Part shown: one piece after another, positions 52,599 through 61,490 of the stretch
Numbering within the stretch: the first letter of the stretch is position 1
Layout of the letters: each line of letters begins with the position of its first letter
DNA from: Roseateles sp.
Lineage (GTDB): Bacteria > Pseudomonadota > Gammaproteobacteria > Burkholderiales > Burkholderiaceae_C
Length of the DNA: 61,632 nt
NCBI RefSeq assembly: GCF_019237615.1
Contig: NZ_JAFAGT010000107.1
Location: 1-61,632 of the forward strand
Reading direction: 5' to 3'
Notes under the pieces: model-generated
What the model saw: only the letters and a program-made list of their open reading frames with translations
The model's database searches: none
What the model was told of the DNA's origin: nothing
Made by a program: the position numbers and the translations under genes

Positions 52599-53915
52599 AT
52601 GAAGACCTTCATCGCCTGTGCGGCACTGGCCGCGTTGCAACTCTTCAGCCCCGTCGCACAGGCCGAGGCGGCCAAGGAGCAGTTCTTCCCGCTGCTGGTC
52701 TATCGCACGGGGCCTTACTCGCCCAATGGCACGCCCTGGGCCAACGGCAAGCAGGACTACATCAAGCTCATCAACGCCCGCGACGGCGGCATCAACGGCG
52801 TGAAGCTGAGCTACGAGGAATGCGAGACCGGCTACGCCACCGACAAGGGCGTGGAGTGCTACGAGCGCCTGAAGGGCAAGGGCGCCAGCCTGTTCGACCC
52901 GCAGGCCACCGGCATTACCTTTGCGCTGACCGACAAGGTGCCGGGCGACAAGATCCCGCTGATCACGCTGGGCTATGGCCTGTCGGCCTCCGCCGACGGC
53001 GGCGTCTTCGCGTGGAACTTTCCGCTGATGGGCAGCTACTGGACGGCGGCCGACGTGCTGATCCAGCACCTCGGCAAGAAGGAGGGCGGCCTGGACAAGC
53101 TCAAGGGCAAGAAGATCGCGCTGGTCTATCACGACAGCCCCTTCGGCAAGGAGCCCATCCCGCTGCTGGACGAGCGCCAGAAGATGCATGGTTTCGAGCT
53201 CATCAAGATCCCGGTCACGGCGCCCGGCGTGGAGCAGAAGTCGGCCTGGCTGCAGGTGCGCCAGGCGCGGCCCGACTATGTGCTGCTGTGGGGCTGGGGC
53301 GTCATGAACTCCACGGCGCTGAAGGAGGCACAGGCCACCGGCTACCCGCGCGAGAAGATGTATGGCGTCTGGTGGTCGGGCGCCGAGCCCGACGTGAAGG
53401 ACGTGGGCGAGGGCGCCAAGGGCTACAACGCGCTCAACCTCAACACCTCGGGCCAGAGCCCCAAGGTCATCCAGGACATCCTGAAGTACGTGCATGGCAA
53501 GGGGCAGGGGACGGGGCCCAGGGATGAGGTTGGCTCGGTGCTCTACACGCGCGGCCTGGTCATCCAGGCACTTGCCGTGGAGGCCGTGCGCCGCGCGCAG
53601 GAGCGCTTCGGCAAGGGCAAGGTCATGACCGGCGAGCAGGTGCGCTGGGGCCTGGAGAACCTGGCGCTGGACGACAAGAAGCTCGGCAGCCTGGGCCTGA
53701 CGGGCGTCATCCGCCCCATCAGCACCAGCTGCACCGACCATCAGGGCTCGACCTGGGTGCGCGTGCACACCTGGGACGGCAAGCAATGGGCCTTCAGCTC
53801 TGACTGGTACCAGGCGGACGAGCAGATCCTCAAGCCCATGGTGAAGGCGGCCGCCGACAAGTACGCGGGCGAGAAGAAGATCACTCGCCGCACGCCGGCG
53901 GAATGCCAGAGCTGA
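52599..53915 (+). CDS. ABC transporter substrate-binding protein (LivK-like)
   Basis: 438 residues with signal peptide (KTFIACAALAALQLFSPVAQA). Type 1 periplasmic-binding fold: TGPYSPNGTPWANGKQDYIK, CETGYATDKGVECYERL, ALVYHDSPFGKEPIP. It is longer than amino-acid LivK (about 370), as in subgroups that bind aromatic acids, urea or other carboxylates, so an organic acid rather than leucine is likely; that is inference. SD GGAGA upstream of ATG 52599. Confidence 0.92.
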   Translation: MKTFIACAALAALQLFSPVAQAEAAKEQFFPLLVYRTGPYSPNGTPWANGKQDYIKLINARDGGINGVKLSYEECETGYATDKGVECYERLKGKGASLFDPQATGITFALTDKVPGDKIPLITLGYGLSASADGGVFAWNFPLMGSYWTAADVLIQHLGKKEGGLDKLKGKKIALVYHDSPFGKEPIPLLDERQKMHGFELIKIPVTAPGVEQKSAWLQVRQARPDYVLLWGWGVMNSTALKEAQATGYPREKMYGVWWSGAEPDVKDVGEGAKGYNALNLNTSGQSPKVIQDILKYVHGKGQGTGPRDEVGSVLYTRGLVIQALAVEAVRRAQERFGKGKVMTGEQVRWGLENLALDDKKLGSLGLTGVIRPISTSCTDHQGSTWVRVHTWDGKQWAFSSDWYQADEQILKPMVKAAADKYAGEKKITRRTPAECQS

Positions 53916-53924
53916 GCTGACGCG

Positions 53925-54731
53925 ATGGACAAGCCGCTGCTCGATGTGAACGGCATCGAGGTCATCTACAACCACGTGATCCTCGTGCTGAAGGGCGTGT
54001 CGTTGCAGGTCAGGGAGGGCAGCGTCGTGGCGCTGCTGGGCGGCAACGGCGCCGGAAAGACGACGACGCTGCGTGCCGTGTCCAACCTGCTGGAGGGCGA
54101 GCGCGGCGAGGTCACCAAAGGGGCAATCGAGCTGCGCGGCGAGCGCATCGAGAAGCTGTCCACGGCGGCGATGGTGGAGCGCGGCGTCGTGCAGGTCATG
54201 GAGGGCCGGCACTGCTTCGCCCACCTGACCATAGAGGAGAACCTCATGACCGGCGCCTACACGCGACGCGACGGCCGCGCGGCGGTGGCGGCCACGCTGG
54301 ACAAGGTCTACGGCTACTTCCCGCGCCTGAAGACGCGCCGCTCCAGCCAGGCCGCCTACACGTCCGGCGGCGAGCAGCAAATGTGCGCCATTGGCCGCGC
54401 GCTGATGGCCAACCCCAAGATGGTGCTGCTGGACGAGCCCTCCATGGGCCTGGCGCCGCAGATCGTCGAGGAGGTGTTCGAGATCGTGCGCGACCTCAAT
54501 GCCAAGGAGGGTACGACCTTCCTGCTCGCCGAGCAGAACACCAGCATGGCGCTGCGCTATGCCGACTACGGCTACATCCTGGAGAACGGCCGCGTTGTCA
54601 TGGACGGTGCCGCCGCCGAACTGCGAGAGAACGAGGACGTCAAGGAGTTCTACCTCGGGGTGGGCGGCGAAGGGCGGCGCAGCTTCAAGGACGTGAAGAG
54701 CTACAAGCGCAGAAAGAGGTGGCTGGCATGA
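53925..54731 (+). CDS. livF: Branched-chain-type ABC transporter ATPase (LivF)
   Basis: 268 residues. Walker A GGNGAGKTT, signature TSGGEQQMCAIGRAL, Walker B MVLLDEPSMGLAP, switch LLAEQNTSMAL. The C-terminal extension (about 240-268, EGRRSFKDVKSYKRRKRWLA) is basic and longer than in E. coli LivF; it is typical of this CoA-ligase-linked subgroup. It starts nine bases after the binding-protein gene. Confidence 0.94.
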   Translation: MDKPLLDVNGIEVIYNHVILVLKGVSLQVREGSVVALLGGNGAGKTTTLRAVSNLLEGERGEVTKGAIELRGERIEKLSTAAMVERGVVQVMEGRHCFAHLTIEENLMTGAYTRRDGRAAVAATLDKVYGYFPRLKTRRSSQAAYTSGGEQQMCAIGRALMANPKMVLLDEPSMGLAPQIVEEVFEIVRDLNAKEGTTFLLAEQNTSMALRYADYGYILENGRVVMDGAAAELRENEDVKEFYLGVGGEGRRSFKDVKSYKRRKRWLA

Positions 54732-54807
54732 CGAGCCGAGTGCAGGGGCGCCCCAAGTCGGCGGGCATCCCCTCAGGATCCAGGAGCAAAGCGAAGTGGG
54801 GGGCTGC

Positions 54808-55107
54808 ATGAGCGACGACGGCTGGGACATCGCCCCGCCGCCCTTCAACGCGGACGCGGCGCTGCAGACCTTGAAGCGCTTCGTGCGCGACCAGCGCCTG
54901 CTGGCCGAGCGCAGCGAAGGCTGGCTGCTGGGCGCGGATGTCGTGCTGAAGGCGGGCGTTGACGGCGCGGCCGTCAAGGTCCAGCTCGCCAAGCGGCCGG
55001 CGCGCACGCCGGAGTGGGACCTGTTCACGCTGAAATCAGCCGCCGACCTGCGCAAGCTGCAGGACGAGATCAGGCGCCGGCTCACGCGCTGGAAGGAAGA
55101 CGAGTGA
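54808..55107 (+). CDS. Small protein between livF and the second ligase
   Basis: 99 residues from ATG 54808 (a GTG at 54796 would add four). No known domain: acidic Trp-containing start (SDDGWDIAPPPFNADAALQT), middle VVLKAGVDGAAVKVQLAKRP, charged C-terminus (LQDEIRRRLTRWKEDE). Its stop overlaps the GTG start of the next ligase gene, so it is part of the operon and probably needed with that ligase. Placement suggests a small adaptor or subunit; this is a guess. Confidence 0.7.
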   Translation: MSDDGWDIAPPPFNADAALQTLKRFVRDQRLLAERSEGWLLGADVVLKAGVDGAAVKVQLAKRPARTPEWDLFTLKSAADLRKLQDEIRRRLTRWKEDE

Positions 55108-56336
55108 GCGAGTTCTTCGACGCGCTGGAGACGCGCGTCCCCGCTGCGCGCGAAGCGGCGTTGATGGCCGCGCTTCGAGCCCAGGTCGCCCATGCCCAGG
55201 CCAGCAGCCCGGCCTACGCCGAATTGCTGGCCCGCGTCGACGCCGCGGGCATCAACTCGCGCACCGCGCTGGCCACGCTGCCGCTGACCCGCAAGAGCAG
55301 CCTCGCCGCCGCCCAGGCCGCGCGGCGTGCGCTGCGCCTGGGCGGCTATGCCGCCGGACGGCCGCTGCGCATCTTCCAGTCGCCGGGGCCGCTCTACGAG
55401 CCCGAGCCCGCCTCCGACGGTGCCGACCCCTGGCGCATCGCGCGCGCACTGCACGCGGCCGGCATACGTGCTGGCCAGCTGGTGCATGTGGGCTTCAGCT
55501 ACCACCTGACGCCGGCCGGGGCCATGATGGAGGCCGGCCTGCGCGCGCTGGGCGCGGCCAGCTTCCCCGGCGGCGTCGGCAACACCGAATTGCAGCTGCA
55601 GGCCATGCTGGACCTGCGGCCCGAAGCCTATGCCGGCACGCCCAGCCTGCTGCGCATCCTGCTTGAGAAGGCCGCTGACGGTGGACATGATCTGTCCGGC
55701 CTGCGGCGCGCGCTGCTCAGCGGCGAGGCCTGCCCGCCGGCGCTGCGTGCCTGGTTTGCCGAACGCGGCGTCGAGGCCTACCAGTGCTATGCCACGGCCG
55801 ACCTGGGGCTCATCGCCTACGAGACCGCCGCGCGCCAGGGCCTGGTCGTCGACGAGGGCGTCATCGTCGAGATTGTCCGCCCCGGCTCGGGCGACCCGCT
55901 GCCGGATGGGGAGGTGGGCGAGGTCGTCGTGACGACGCTGTCACCCGGCTATCCGCTGATCCGCTTCGCCACCGGTGACCTGTCCGCCATGCTGCCGGGT
56001 GCGAGTCCATGCGGCCGCAGCAACCAGCGCCTGCGCGGCTGGCTGGGCCGGGCCGACCAGTCGGCCAAGGTGCGCGGCATGTTCGTGCATGCCGGCCAGG
56101 TGGCCGAGGTGCTGAAGCGCCACCCCGAACTGCACCGCGCCCGCCTCGTCGTCAGCGGCGAACTGGCCCGGGACCGGGTCGTGCTGCAAATCGAGGCGGT
56201 GTCGGGCATGCCGCAAGCCTTCCTGGACGGCCTGATGCAGACTGCGCGTGACCTGACCAAGCTCCGCGTCGAGGTCGAGGTGCTGCCGTCCGGCAGCCTG
56301 CCCAACGACGGCCTGCTCATCGAGGACCGCCGCTGA
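55104..56336 (+). CDS. AMP-binding CoA ligase, phenylacetate-CoA ligase-like
   Basis: 410 residues from GTG 55104 (GTGA overlap). Resembles the PaaK branch: AYAELLARVDAAGINSRTAL, AGTPSLLRILLEKA, YATADLGLIAYET, GEVGEVVVTTLSPGYPLIRFATGDLS and a small C-terminal domain (LGRADQSAKVRGMFVHAGQV). The Ser/Thr/Gly-rich P-loop, usually SSGTTG, reads FQSPGPLYEPE and so is degenerate; activity may be changed. Likely activates an aromatic or other acid to CoA thioester together with the upstream ligase. Last gene of the operon. Confidence 0.88.
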   Translation: MSEFFDALETRVPAAREAALMAALRAQVAHAQASSPAYAELLARVDAAGINSRTALATLPLTRKSSLAAAQAARRALRLGGYAAGRPLRIFQSPGPLYEPEPASDGADPWRIARALHAAGIRAGQLVHVGFSYHLTPAGAMMEAGLRALGAASFPGGVGNTELQLQAMLDLRPEAYAGTPSLLRILLEKAADGGHDLSGLRRALLSGEACPPALRAWFAERGVEAYQCYATADLGLIAYETAARQGLVVDEGVIVEIVRPGSGDPLPDGEVGEVVVTTLSPGYPLIRFATGDLSAMLPGASPCGRSNQRLRGWLGRADQSAKVRGMFVHAGQVAEVLKRHPELHRARLVVSGELARDRVVLQIEAVSGMPQAFLDGLMQTARDLTKLRVEVEVLPSGSLPNDGLLIEDRR

Positions 56337-56339
56337 TCG

Positions 56340-56732
56340 CTGCGTGGCTTACAGATCGGTGGTCTTGCCCGGCGTGCCGTTGCACAGGCGCATGTGGTTG
56401 GGCCGACGGCCGTCCTCTTTCGCGCTGCTCCCGCATGGTCGCCTTGTGCGTCTCGGGCTCCAGTGCGCGGATCTCGGCGAGGCGTTCGCCGGGGGAACAT
56501 GTCCAGTTGCCGGCCATCGGCCCGGTCGTTGATGGTCAGCATGCTGGTGGCATGGCGGCCCTGCTCGGCGTGCGGCAGCCGGAAAGCCTGATCCTGGTTG
56601 AAGCGGTCGAAGGCCGGGCACCACGCCGGCGCTCGGCTTGCCGCCGGCGCCGATCTGGCCCTTCTGGATGAGGGGGGCGTTCCCGGCACCCTCGTCGATG
56701 ACGAACGGCATCACGATGAGGGCGGGCGCGGC
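56340..56732 (-). pseudogene. Decayed gene with several frameshifts
   Basis: Three minus-strand frames form one interrupted protein: PFVIDEGAGNAPLIQKGQIG (frame A), then FDRFNQDQAFRLPHAEQGRH and SMLTINDRADGRQLDMF (frame B), then GERLAEIRALEPETHKATMR (frame C), and finally DGRRPNHMRLCNGTPGKTTD and a stop (frame A again). At least three shifts are required. I do not recognise the family. The upstream end continues directly from the cupin stop in the same frame, so the 5' part seems lost. No other gene fits here. Confidence 0.6.
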
Positions 56733-57092
56733 TCAGTCGGCCAGGTCGACCAGCACGAAGTGCTTGCGCACCGGTTCGAGCACCTCGAATTCGCCCTCGA
56801 AGCCCGGCGGGATGACGCCGCCCTGGCCGGGGCCGATGTCGACGTTGCCCAGTGGCCCGTGCAGGCGCACCCGGCCCTGCAGCACATGGAAGTACTCCTG
56901 GCGGCCGGCGGGGAAGACGATGCGCCAGCGGCCCACCTCGCAGGCCCAGATGCCGGCGCTCATGGGGCCGGCATCGTGCAGCGTCCAGGTCCGGCGCTGC
57001 GGCGCGCCGCTGACGCGGCGATCCTCGCGCGGCCGGTCGAGCACGGGCTCGGCGCCCTCGGTCGAATCGATGCGAACGATGGGAGGATTCAT
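56733..57092 (-). CDS. Cupin domain protein
   Basis: 119 residues, a single cupin barrel: [32 protein letters not shown], and [20 protein letters not shown]. Similar to the small (S)-ureidoglycine aminohydrolase-type cupins (DUF861) of unknown function. Its ATG overlaps the stop of dtd by four bases; it is the last gene of the CDF-dtd-cupin operon. Confidence 0.85.
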   Translation of the reverse strand: MNPPIVRIDSTEGAEPVLDRPREDRRVSGAPQRRTWTLHDAGPMSAGIWACEVGRWRIVFPAGRQEYFHVLQGRVRLHGPLGNVDIGPGQGGVIPPGFEGEFEVLEPVRKHFVLVDLAD

Positions 57093-57532
57093 AGGTTCAC
57101 GCGCATGGGAATGGTCACGGGCCCGTCGTTGACGAGATGCACCTGCATGTCGGCCCCGAACTCGCCATTCGCGACGATCGGATGCTGCGCACGCGCGAAC
57201 GCCAGCGTGTGCTCGTAGAGCCGCCGGCCCAGCTCGGCCGGCGCCGCGCCCGAGAAGCTCGGCCGGTTGCCGCCGCCGGTGTCGGCCGCCAGCGTGAACT
57301 GGCTGACGATGAGCAGGCCGCCCGCCACGTCCTGCAGGCTGCGGTTCATCTTGGCCGCGGCATCGCCGAAGACGCGCAGCTTCAGGACCTTGGCGACCAG
57401 CTTCTCGGCCGTCGCCCCCGTGTCCGCCGGCTCGGCGCAGACCAGCATCAGCAAGCCCTGGCCGATCTGCCCGACGATCCGGCCGTCCACCTCGACGCGG
57501 GCTTCCCGGACCCGTTGCAGCAGCGCGATCAC
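57089..57532 (-). CDS. dtd: D-aminoacyl-tRNA deacylase
   Basis: 147 residues from GTG 57532. Removes D-amino acids from tRNA. Family motifs: start [36 protein letters not shown] and the cross-subunit C-terminal [14 protein letters not shown] overlaps the stop of the CDF gene (GTGA). Normal length. Confidence 0.95.
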   Translation of the reverse strand: MIALLQRVREARVEVDGRIVGQIGQGLLMLVCAEPADTGATAEKLVAKVLKLRVFGDAAAKMNRSLQDVAGGLLIVSQFTLAADTGGGNRPSFSGAAPAELGRRLYEHTLAFARAQHPIVANGEFGADMQVHLVNDGPVTIPMRVNL

Positions 57533-58422
57533 AGCAGGTCCTTGGGGTCGTCGAAATGTGCCTCGACGTCCATGGGCAGCAGCTGGATGCTGGCGCGCAG
57601 CCCCGGCACGGCGCTCATCAGCGCCAGCTCGACCGAGCTGCGCAGCGCCGCGGCGCGGCCCAGCGTCCAGTTGGCTGGCATGTGCATGTGCAGGTCGATG
57701 AAGCGGCGCTGGCCGGCCACGCGGCTGGCGATGTGGTCGAAGCGGATGGTGTGCGGATGGCGGAACTCGTCCAGCACGGCCTGCACGCGGGCCTGGGACT
57801 CGGCGTCCAGCGCCTCGTCCATCAAGCCGCGCGTGGACTCGCGCATCAGGTGCACGCCCTCGCGCAGGATGTTGAGCGCCACCATGACAGCCAGCAGCGG
57901 GTCCAGCCATTGCCAGCCCGTCGCCATGACGCCGATGAGGCCCACGACGACGCCGGCCGAGGTCCAGACATCCGTGATCAGGTGGCGGGCGTCTCCCTCC
58001 AGCGCGACGGAGCGCACCTCGCGGGCCTTGCGCAGCATGGCCCAGGCCAGTCCGCCGTTGATGGCCGAGCTGATGACGGCCAGCGCCACGCCCAGGCCCA
58101 CGGACTGCAGCACCTCCGGGTGGCGCCAGCGGTCGACGGCGCCCCACAGGATGCCCAGCGCCGCGGCGATGATGAGGATGCCCTCGAAGCCGCTGGAGAA
58201 ATACTCGGCCTTGTGATGGCCGTAGGGGTGCTCGGCGTCCGGCGGCTGGGCGGCCAGCGTGACCATGGCGAGGGCGAACACGGCGCCGGCCAGGTTGACG
58301 AGGGATTCGAGCGCGTCGGCCGCGAGGCTGACCGAACCCGTCCACCACCAGGCGGCGGTCTTGAGGATGATGGTCACGACTGCCGCCGCGACCGAGAGCT
58401 TCAGATAGGCGCTGGCTTGCAT
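57529..58422 (-). CDS. Cation diffusion facilitator family transporter
   Basis: 297 residues from ATG 58422. Six membrane spans with metal sites [15 protein letters not shown] (helix II) and [16 protein letters not shown] (helix V, HxxxD), then a cytosolic metal-binding domain with [13 protein letters not shown]. Exports Zn, Fe, Co or Mn; the metal is undecided since the first motif departs from the usual HxxxD of Zn exporters. It heads the three-gene operon with dtd and the cupin gene. Confidence 0.9.
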   Translation of the reverse strand: MQASAYLKLSVAAAVVTIILKTAAWWWTGSVSLAADALESLVNLAGAVFALAMVTLAAQPPDAEHPYGHHKAEYFSSGFEGILIIAAALGILWGAVDRWRHPEVLQSVGLGVALAVISSAINGGLAWAMLRKAREVRSVALEGDARHLITDVWTSAGVVVGLIGVMATGWQWLDPLLAVMVALNILREGVHLMRESTRGLMDEALDAESQARVQAVLDEFRHPHTIRFDHIASRVAGQRRFIDLHMHMPANWTLGRAAALRSSVELALMSAVPGLRASIQLLPMDVEAHFDDPKDLL

Positions 58423-58458
58423 GGCGCAGCATTGTGCCGACCTGCGCCATCCTGAAGC

Positions 58459-58486
58459 GCCGACGGGCCCCGCGGGGCCCGTCGGC
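58459..58486 (-). terminator. 13-bp hairpin after the glycine-rich lipoprotein gene
   Basis: GCCGACGGGCCCC (58459-58471) pairs perfectly with GGGGCCCGTCGGC (58474-58486). The central GC makes the real loop slightly larger. No U-tract is present on the minus strand. It lies between the lipoprotein gene and the CDF gene, which read in the same direction. Confidence 0.6.
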
Positions 58487-58502
58487 AGCAGCACGGGGCG
58501 GC

Positions 58503-59012
58503 TTACTTGACGATGGCGGCCGAGGCGGCGGTGGCCGGCGCAGCGGCAGCGACCGTCGTTCCCGTCTCGGTGGACGGCGTGGGCTGGCCGTCCTTCTCGG
58601 CGCTGCGGTCGAACACCAGGGACTTGCCGAAGACGAGTTGCACCCAGGTCGGGTAGGTGTAGGCCGTGCCCTTGTTGTGGTCGATGATGGCGCCGATGCC
58701 CCCGCCGATGATGATGTTGCCCCACATGCCGCTGTTCGCGCGGGAGATGGCGCGAGCCGTCGCGTTGGGGTTGCTCGGATGGGCGCAGGTGATGTCCAGG
58801 TCCTTGCCGGAGCGGCGAACCTGGATCGTGTCGCCGGACTTGCCGGACACCGTCCCGTAGTCGTTGGTCAGCTTGCACTCCGCGCCGCTGACGAGCTCGC
58901 CCGTGCTGGCCTTGGTTTCCACGCGCATCGGGTGCGTGGTCTCGTTGATGACCGATGCGCAGCCGGTCAGCGCAAATGCGGTCGCCAGCGCGGCCCATCT
59001 GATGAGTGCCAT
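58503..59012 (-). CDS. Glycine-zipper-like lipoprotein of unknown function
   Basis: 169 residues with lipobox LTGC. A conserved-looking domain ([30 protein letters not shown]) precedes a glycine-rich membrane-like helix ([20 protein letters not shown]) and a hydrophilic Thr/Ala tail. Proteins of this form are widespread and usually listed as hypothetical. The two Cys in the domain may form a disulfide. It is divergent from argB with 129 bases between. Confidence 0.8.
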   Translation of the reverse strand: MALIRWAALATAFALTGCASVINETTHPMRVETKASTGELVSGAECKLTNDYGTVSGKSGDTIQVRRSGKDLDITCAHPSNPNATARAISRANSGMWGNIIIGGGIGAIIDHNKGTAYTYPTWVQLVFGKSLVFDRSAEKDGQPTPSTETGTTVAAAAPATAASAAIVK

Positions 59013-59110
59013 GACTCCTCCCTAGTTTGGTTTGTTGGCGGTCGCGGTTGTAACCGAAGATGACGAGCCGTGAGGGGCGTGGAAACGCGCAAGCCGCTGC
59101 CGGCGCTGCC

Positions 59111-59116
59111 TAGAAT
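59111..59116 (+). promoter_or_regulatory. Possible -10 box of argB
   Basis: TAGAAT 25 bases before the argB ATG, in the 129-base gap to the divergent lipoprotein gene. It equals the box before tldD. No good -35 was seen at 16-18 bases. Confidence 0.4.
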
Positions 59117-59141
59117 CCGCGCGTCTTCCGGAGCCAGAGCC

Positions 59142-60047
59142 ATGACCAGCACCCACACCACCGACGTCTCCCACATCGCCCCGCGCGAGAAGGCCGAGAT
59201 CCTTTCCCAGGCCCTGCCCTACATCCGCAAGTTCCACGGCAAGACCATCGTCATCAAGTACGGCGGCAACGCCATGACCGACCCGGAGCTGCAGCAGGCT
59301 TTCGCCGAGGACGTGGTGATGCTCAAGCTGGTGGGCCTGAACCCGGTCGTCGTGCATGGCGGCGGCCCGCAGATCGAGGACGCACTGAACAAGCTGGGCA
59401 AGAAGGGCCACTTCATCCAGGGCATGCGTGTCACCGACGAGGAGACCATGAGCGTCGTCGAATGGGTGCTGGCCGGCGAGGTGCAGCAGGACATCGTCGG
59501 GCTGATCAACGCCGCTGGCGGCAAGGCCGTCGGCCTGACGGGACGCGACGGCGGCATGATCCGCGCGAAGAAGCTCAAGATGCTGGACAAGGACGACCCA
59601 GCCAAGGAGCACGACGTGGGCCAGGTGGGCGACATCGTCTCCATCGACCCCAGCGTCGTGAAGGCGCTGCAGGACGACCAGTTCATCCCGGTGGTCAGCC
59701 CCATCGGCTTCGGCGAGAGGAACGAGAGCTACAACATCAACGCGGACGTCGTGGCCGCCAAGCTCGCTACCGTGCTGCAGGCCGAGAAGCTCTTGATGCT
59801 GACCAACATCCGCGGCGTGCTCGACAAGGCGGGCGAGCTGCTGACGGAGCTGACGCCGCGCCGCATCGATGAACTGGTGGCCGACGGCACCATCAGCGGC
59901 GGCATGATCCCCAAGATCGCCGGCGCCATCGACGCGGCCAAGAGCGGCGTCAACGCCGTCCACATCATCGACGGCCGCGTGCCGCATGCGATGCTGCTGG
60001 AGGTGCTGACCGACCAGGCCTACGGGACGATGATTTCGTCGCGTTGA
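59142..60047 (+). CDS. argB: Acetylglutamate kinase
   Basis: 301 residues. Phosphorylates N-acetylglutamate, step two of arginine synthesis. [43 protein letters not shown] and [13 protein letters not shown] are all family motifs. It has the N-terminal extension (residues 1-25) often linked to arginine feedback inhibition. A pyrimidine nucleotidase gene begins two bases after its stop, the usual Burkholderiales order. Confidence 0.97.
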   Translation: MTSTHTTDVSHIAPREKAEILSQALPYIRKFHGKTIVIKYGGNAMTDPELQQAFAEDVVMLKLVGLNPVVVHGGGPQIEDALNKLGKKGHFIQGMRVTDEETMSVVEWVLAGEVQQDIVGLINAAGGKAVGLTGRDGGMIRAKKLKMLDKDDPAKEHDVGQVGDIVSIDPSVVKALQDDQFIPVVSPIGFGERNESYNINADVVAAKLATVLQAEKLLMLTNIRGVLDKAGELLTELTPRRIDELVADGTISGGMIPKIAGAIDAAKSGVNAVHIIDGRVPHAMLLEVLTDQAYGTMISSR

Positions 60048-60048
60048 C

Positions 60049-60729
60049 GTGAACTCCCGCGACCGGGTCTGGCTGTTCGACCTCGACGACACGCTGCACA
60101 ACGCCTCGCATCACGCGTTCGGCGCGCTGAACGCGTCAATGACGGCCTACATAGAGACCCATCTGGGCGTGTCCAGGGACGAGGCTGCCGCGTTGCGACA
60201 TCGCTACTGGATACGCTACGGCGCGACGCTGACCGGCCTGCAACGCCATCACGGCGTCAAGCCCGCGCACTTTCTTCACGAGACCCATCGCCTGCCCGGG
60301 CTGGACGCGCATCTGCACGGCCATGACCATGACCTGGCGGCCCTGCGCCGCCTGCCGGGCCGCAAGTTCCTGATGACGAACGCGCCGCGGGCCTATGCCG
60401 AGCGCGTGCTGGCGGCCATCGGGCTTGGCGGCGTCTTCGACGGCCTGGTCTGCATCGAGGACATGAGCTGCTTCGGCCAAGCCCGCCCCAAGCCGGACGC
60501 GCGCATGTTCCGCATGGTGCTGGCCCGGCTCGGGCTCAGGCCCGAGCGCTGCATCCTCGTCGAGGACACGCTGGTCCACCTGAAGACCGCCTGCGGCCTG
60601 GGCCTGCGCACCGTCTGGATGCAGCGCTGGCTGCGCCGCGCGGGAGCCACCCGCCTGCACCGGCGACCCGTCTACGTGAGCCGGCGTGTGCGGTCACTGG
60701 GCGCCTTGCTGCGCTCCCCCCAGTTCTGA
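60049..60729 (+). CDS. HAD family pyrimidine 5'-nucleotidase
   Basis: 226 residues from GTG 60049. HAD motif I FDLDDTLHN with the Asp nucleophile, motif II FLMTNAP, and motif III/IV region RPKPDARMFRMVL plus LVEDTLVHLK. Members of this subgroup (SSM1/SDT1-like) dephosphorylate pyrimidine nucleotides. Co-transcribed with argB. The nucleoid-occlusion gene slmA often follows in relatives, but not here. Confidence 0.92.
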   Translation: MNSRDRVWLFDLDDTLHNASHHAFGALNASMTAYIETHLGVSRDEAAALRHRYWIRYGATLTGLQRHHGVKPAHFLHETHRLPGLDAHLHGHDHDLAALRRLPGRKFLMTNAPRAYAERVLAAIGLGGVFDGLVCIEDMSCFGQARPKPDARMFRMVLARLGLRPERCILVEDTLVHLKTACGLGLRTVWMQRWLRRAGATRLHRRPVYVSRRVRSLGALLRSPQF

Positions 60730-60803
60730 AGGGGGTTGCGCGTGGAGAGAGGCTATCCTCGGCCGACAATGCGAACCCCGCGTTAGGAAAGCCCCCAGAG
60801 CCC

Positions 60804-61490
60804 ATGTCCCCGTTCTCGGTCCTGATCGTCGAAGACCAAGCCCGCTTCCGGGAGGCCTTCACGCACGCCCTGGGCAGCGTGCCCGACATCGAGCTGCTGG
60901 GCATTGCGCCCGACCTGCCCCAGGGCCGGCGCATGTTCGACCAGCTGCAGCCCGACGTCCTGCTCGTCGACCTGGACCTGCCCGGCGGCAGCGGCATCGA
61001 GCTGATCCGCCACGCCGCCCAGACGCGGCCGCAATGCGAAGTGATGGTCATCTCCGTGTTCGGCGACGAGCAGCATGTCGTCGCCAGCATCGAAGCCGGC
61101 GCAACCGGCTACCTGCTGAAGGACAGCCTGGCGCTGGACCTGCCCGGACAGCTGCGCTCGCTGCGCGCCGGCGGCAGCCCCATCAGTCCCGTCATCGCCC
61201 GCCGCCTGCTGGTTCGGCTGGCGCCCGGCGCGCAGGGAGCGACCGGCCCTTCGCCCGAGGCCATGGCCGCCACGCTGGCCGACGAGGAAGTCGTCGCGCT
61301 GTCCGAGCAGGAGTCGCGCGTGCTGCACCTGGCGGCCAAGGGCTTCACCTTCGACGAGATCGCGCAGTTCATGCAGGTTTCGCCGCACACGGTCATGACC
61401 TACGTCAAGAGGGTCTACCGCAAGCTGCACGTCCGCTCCAAGGTGGAAGCCATCTACGAAGCGCGCCGCCTGGGCTGGCTGCGGGATTAG
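60804..61490 (+). CDS. NarL/FixJ family response regulator
   Basis: 228 residues. Receiver domain with acidic pocket VLIVEDQ and phospho-acceptor Asp56 in LLVDLDLPGGSG, Lys in GYLLKDS; a linker rich in Ala/Pro; then a LuxR-type helix-turn-helix (ALSEQESRVLHLAAKGFTFD, VSPHTVMTYVKRVYRKLHVR). No histidine kinase is seen in the window; it may lie beyond the right end. The last five bases, with the TAG stop, fall inside the terminal repeat. Confidence 0.94.
   Translation: MSPFSVLIVEDQARFREAFTHALGSVPDIELLGIAPDLPQGRRMFDQLQPDVLLVDLDLPGGSGIELIRHAAQTRPQCEVMVISVFGDEQHVVASIEAGATGYLLKDSLALDLPGQLRSLRAGGSPISPVIARRLLVRLAPGAQGATGPSPEAMAATLADEEVVALSEQESRVLHLAAKGFTFDEIAQFMQVSPHTVMTYVKRVYRKLHVRSKVEAIYEARRLGWLRD

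Noticed and set aside
52548-55688. Antisense open frame of more than 1000 codons across the binding-protein and livF genes
   Set aside because: Composition is His/Gln/Arg/Ala-rich shadow translation; the plus-strand genes are unmistakable.
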